Assembly: GCA_947457085.1 (NCBI GenBank)
Contig: CANGUS010000114.1
Coordinates: forward strand, 1 to 6,129
Direction: 5' to 3'
DNA length: 6,129 nt
Source of the DNA: Bacteroidota bacterium
Lineage (GTDB): Bacteria; Bacteroidota; Bacteroidia; Chitinophagales; Chitinophagaceae
The position numbers were made by a program, and so were the translations under genes. Shown piece after piece: positions 5,477-6,129 of the stretch; the first letter of the stretch is position 1, and each line of letters opens with the position of its first letter. The notes under the pieces are model-generated. The model was given only the letters and a program-made list of their open reading frames with translations. It made no database searches and was not told where the DNA came from.

Positions 5477-6129
5477 CTAAATTGATTTTGCTACTATTTC
5501 AGCAATATCTAATACCTGAATTTCATCTTCCTTTTCGTTGTTTTTAACCCCATCATTTAACATGGTTAAACAAAACGGACAATTGGACGCAACCACCGTA
5601 GCACCAGTTTCTAAAACATCTTTCGTGCGTTCCATATTGATGCGTATACTGCCTGGTTCATCTTCTTTAAACATTTGAGCGCCGCCAGCACCACAACATA
5701 AACCATTTGTTTTACAGCGTTTCATTTCAACCAATTCAGCATCCAATGTTTGCAAAACTTCTCTTGGGGCTTCATAAATATTGTTGGCGCGTCCTAAATA
5801 ACAGCTATCATGATAAGTGATTTTTTTTCCTTTAAATTCACCTCCGTCTTTTGTTTTTAATTTGCCTTCGTTTATTAATTGTTGTAAATAAACTGCATGT
5901 GAAATAACTTCATAGTTGCCACCCAATTCTGGGTATTCATTTTTTAATGTATTAAAACAATGAGGGCAAGTTGTAACAATTTTTTGTACACCATACATAT
6001 TCATCAATTGAATATTGTTGTATGCCATCATTTGGAATAAAAATTCATTTCCTGCACGACGAGCTGGGTCTCCTGTACAACCTTCCTCTTTACCCAAGAT
6101 CGCAAATTTGGTTCCTACATGATTTAATA
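5477..6129 (-). CDS. CCG-domain (Fe-S)-binding protein, GlcF/LldE/HdrB-like, missing its N-terminus
   Basis: The frame stays open to the window edge. Ten residues (LNHVGTKFAI) precede a TTG codon at 6097 that could be mistaken for a start, giving 216 visible residues of a family that usually has about 260. Numbered from that TTG codon, the first CCG domain shows GCTGDPARR (6-14) and CPHC (44-47). The second shows DSCYLGR (97-103), LCCGAGGAQMF (133-143) and CPFC (173-176). These cysteines bind iron-sulfur clusters in subunits of glycolate and lactate oxidases and heterodisulfide reductases. In Bacteroidota the protein usually accompanies a larger ferredoxin-domain membrane partner, presumably encoded beyond the right edge, and is thought to pass electrons to or from quinone; the exact substrate is unclear. 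The first domain has GCTG where other family members have a Cys-Cys-Gly. The gene is upstream of, and perhaps co-transcribed with, the methyltransferase gene. Confidence 0.9.
   Translation of the reverse strand, partial: LNHVGTKFAILGKEEGCTGDPARRAGNEFLFQMMAYNNIQLMNMYGVQKIVTTCPHCFNTLKNEYPELGGNYEVISHAVYLQQLINEGKLKTKDGGEFKGKKITYHDSCYLGRANNIYEAPREVLQTLDAELVEMKRCKTNGLCCGAGGAQMFKEDEPGSIRINMERTKDVLETGATVVASNCPFCLTMLNDGVKNNEKEDEIQVLDIAEIVAKSI

Noticed and set aside
6095..6097. TTG as start of the Fe-S protein gene
   Set aside because: The frame is open to the window edge and the ten preceding residues (LNHVGTKFAI) fit the family, so the codon is internal and the gene is truncated by the window.
1..6129. 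CRISPR array, insertion sequence, tRNA, riboswitch or defence system
   Set aside because: No spaced repeats, transposase-like protein, cloverleaf-like sequence or recognised nuclease/toxin genes were found on either strand by eye.

Overview
The window looks like chromosomal DNA from a member of the Bacteroidota, most likely a Flavobacteriia/Flavobacteriaceae relative. It is AT-rich and the genes lack clear Shine-Dalgarno sequences. At least one promoter fits the Bacteroidota form TTG-N19-TAnnTTTG. The proteins (Ctc-type L25, a THUMP-like methyltransferase, a CCG-domain Fe-S protein with GCTGDPARR) read like flavobacterial versions. This placement comes from recognising protein and promoter style, not from a database search.

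Left part (1-791): the 3' end of the ribosomal protein L25 gene is closed by a strong intrinsic terminator. A small cytoplasmic cyclophilin-type prolyl isomerase follows.

Middle part (809-2774): a polytopic membrane protein of unrecognised family, T-rich and starting with TTG, lies 17 bp behind the isomerase gene. It runs tail-to-tail, with an 8-bp overlap, into a family 2 glycosyltransferase of the dolichol/polyprenyl-phosphate sugar synthase type on the minus strand. This pair probably concerns surface glycan or lipid-linked sugar synthesis and is the least ordinary part of the window.

Right part (2830-6129): an AhpD-like carboxymuconolactone decarboxylase family protein diverges from the glycosyltransferase across a 55-bp spacer. 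It converges on a PfkB-family sugar/nucleoside kinase across a hairpin that can terminate both transcripts. The kinase has the best promoter in the window, overlapped by an imperfect palindrome. Upstream of it, also on the minus strand, lie a THUMP-like class I SAM methyltransferase (probably RNA-directed) and the 5'-truncated gene for a CCG-domain iron-sulfur protein. These two are separated by 55 bp that carry three tandem copies of an octamer.

The genes do not form one pathway. Most are housekeeping genes in short transcription units. I see no CRISPR array, insertion sequence, tRNA, rRNA, phage gene or recognisable defence system. No stretch over 300 bp lacks a gene. The candidate novelties are modest: the membrane protein/glycosyltransferase pair, the tandem octamer, the palindromic promoter and the compact divergent spacer.
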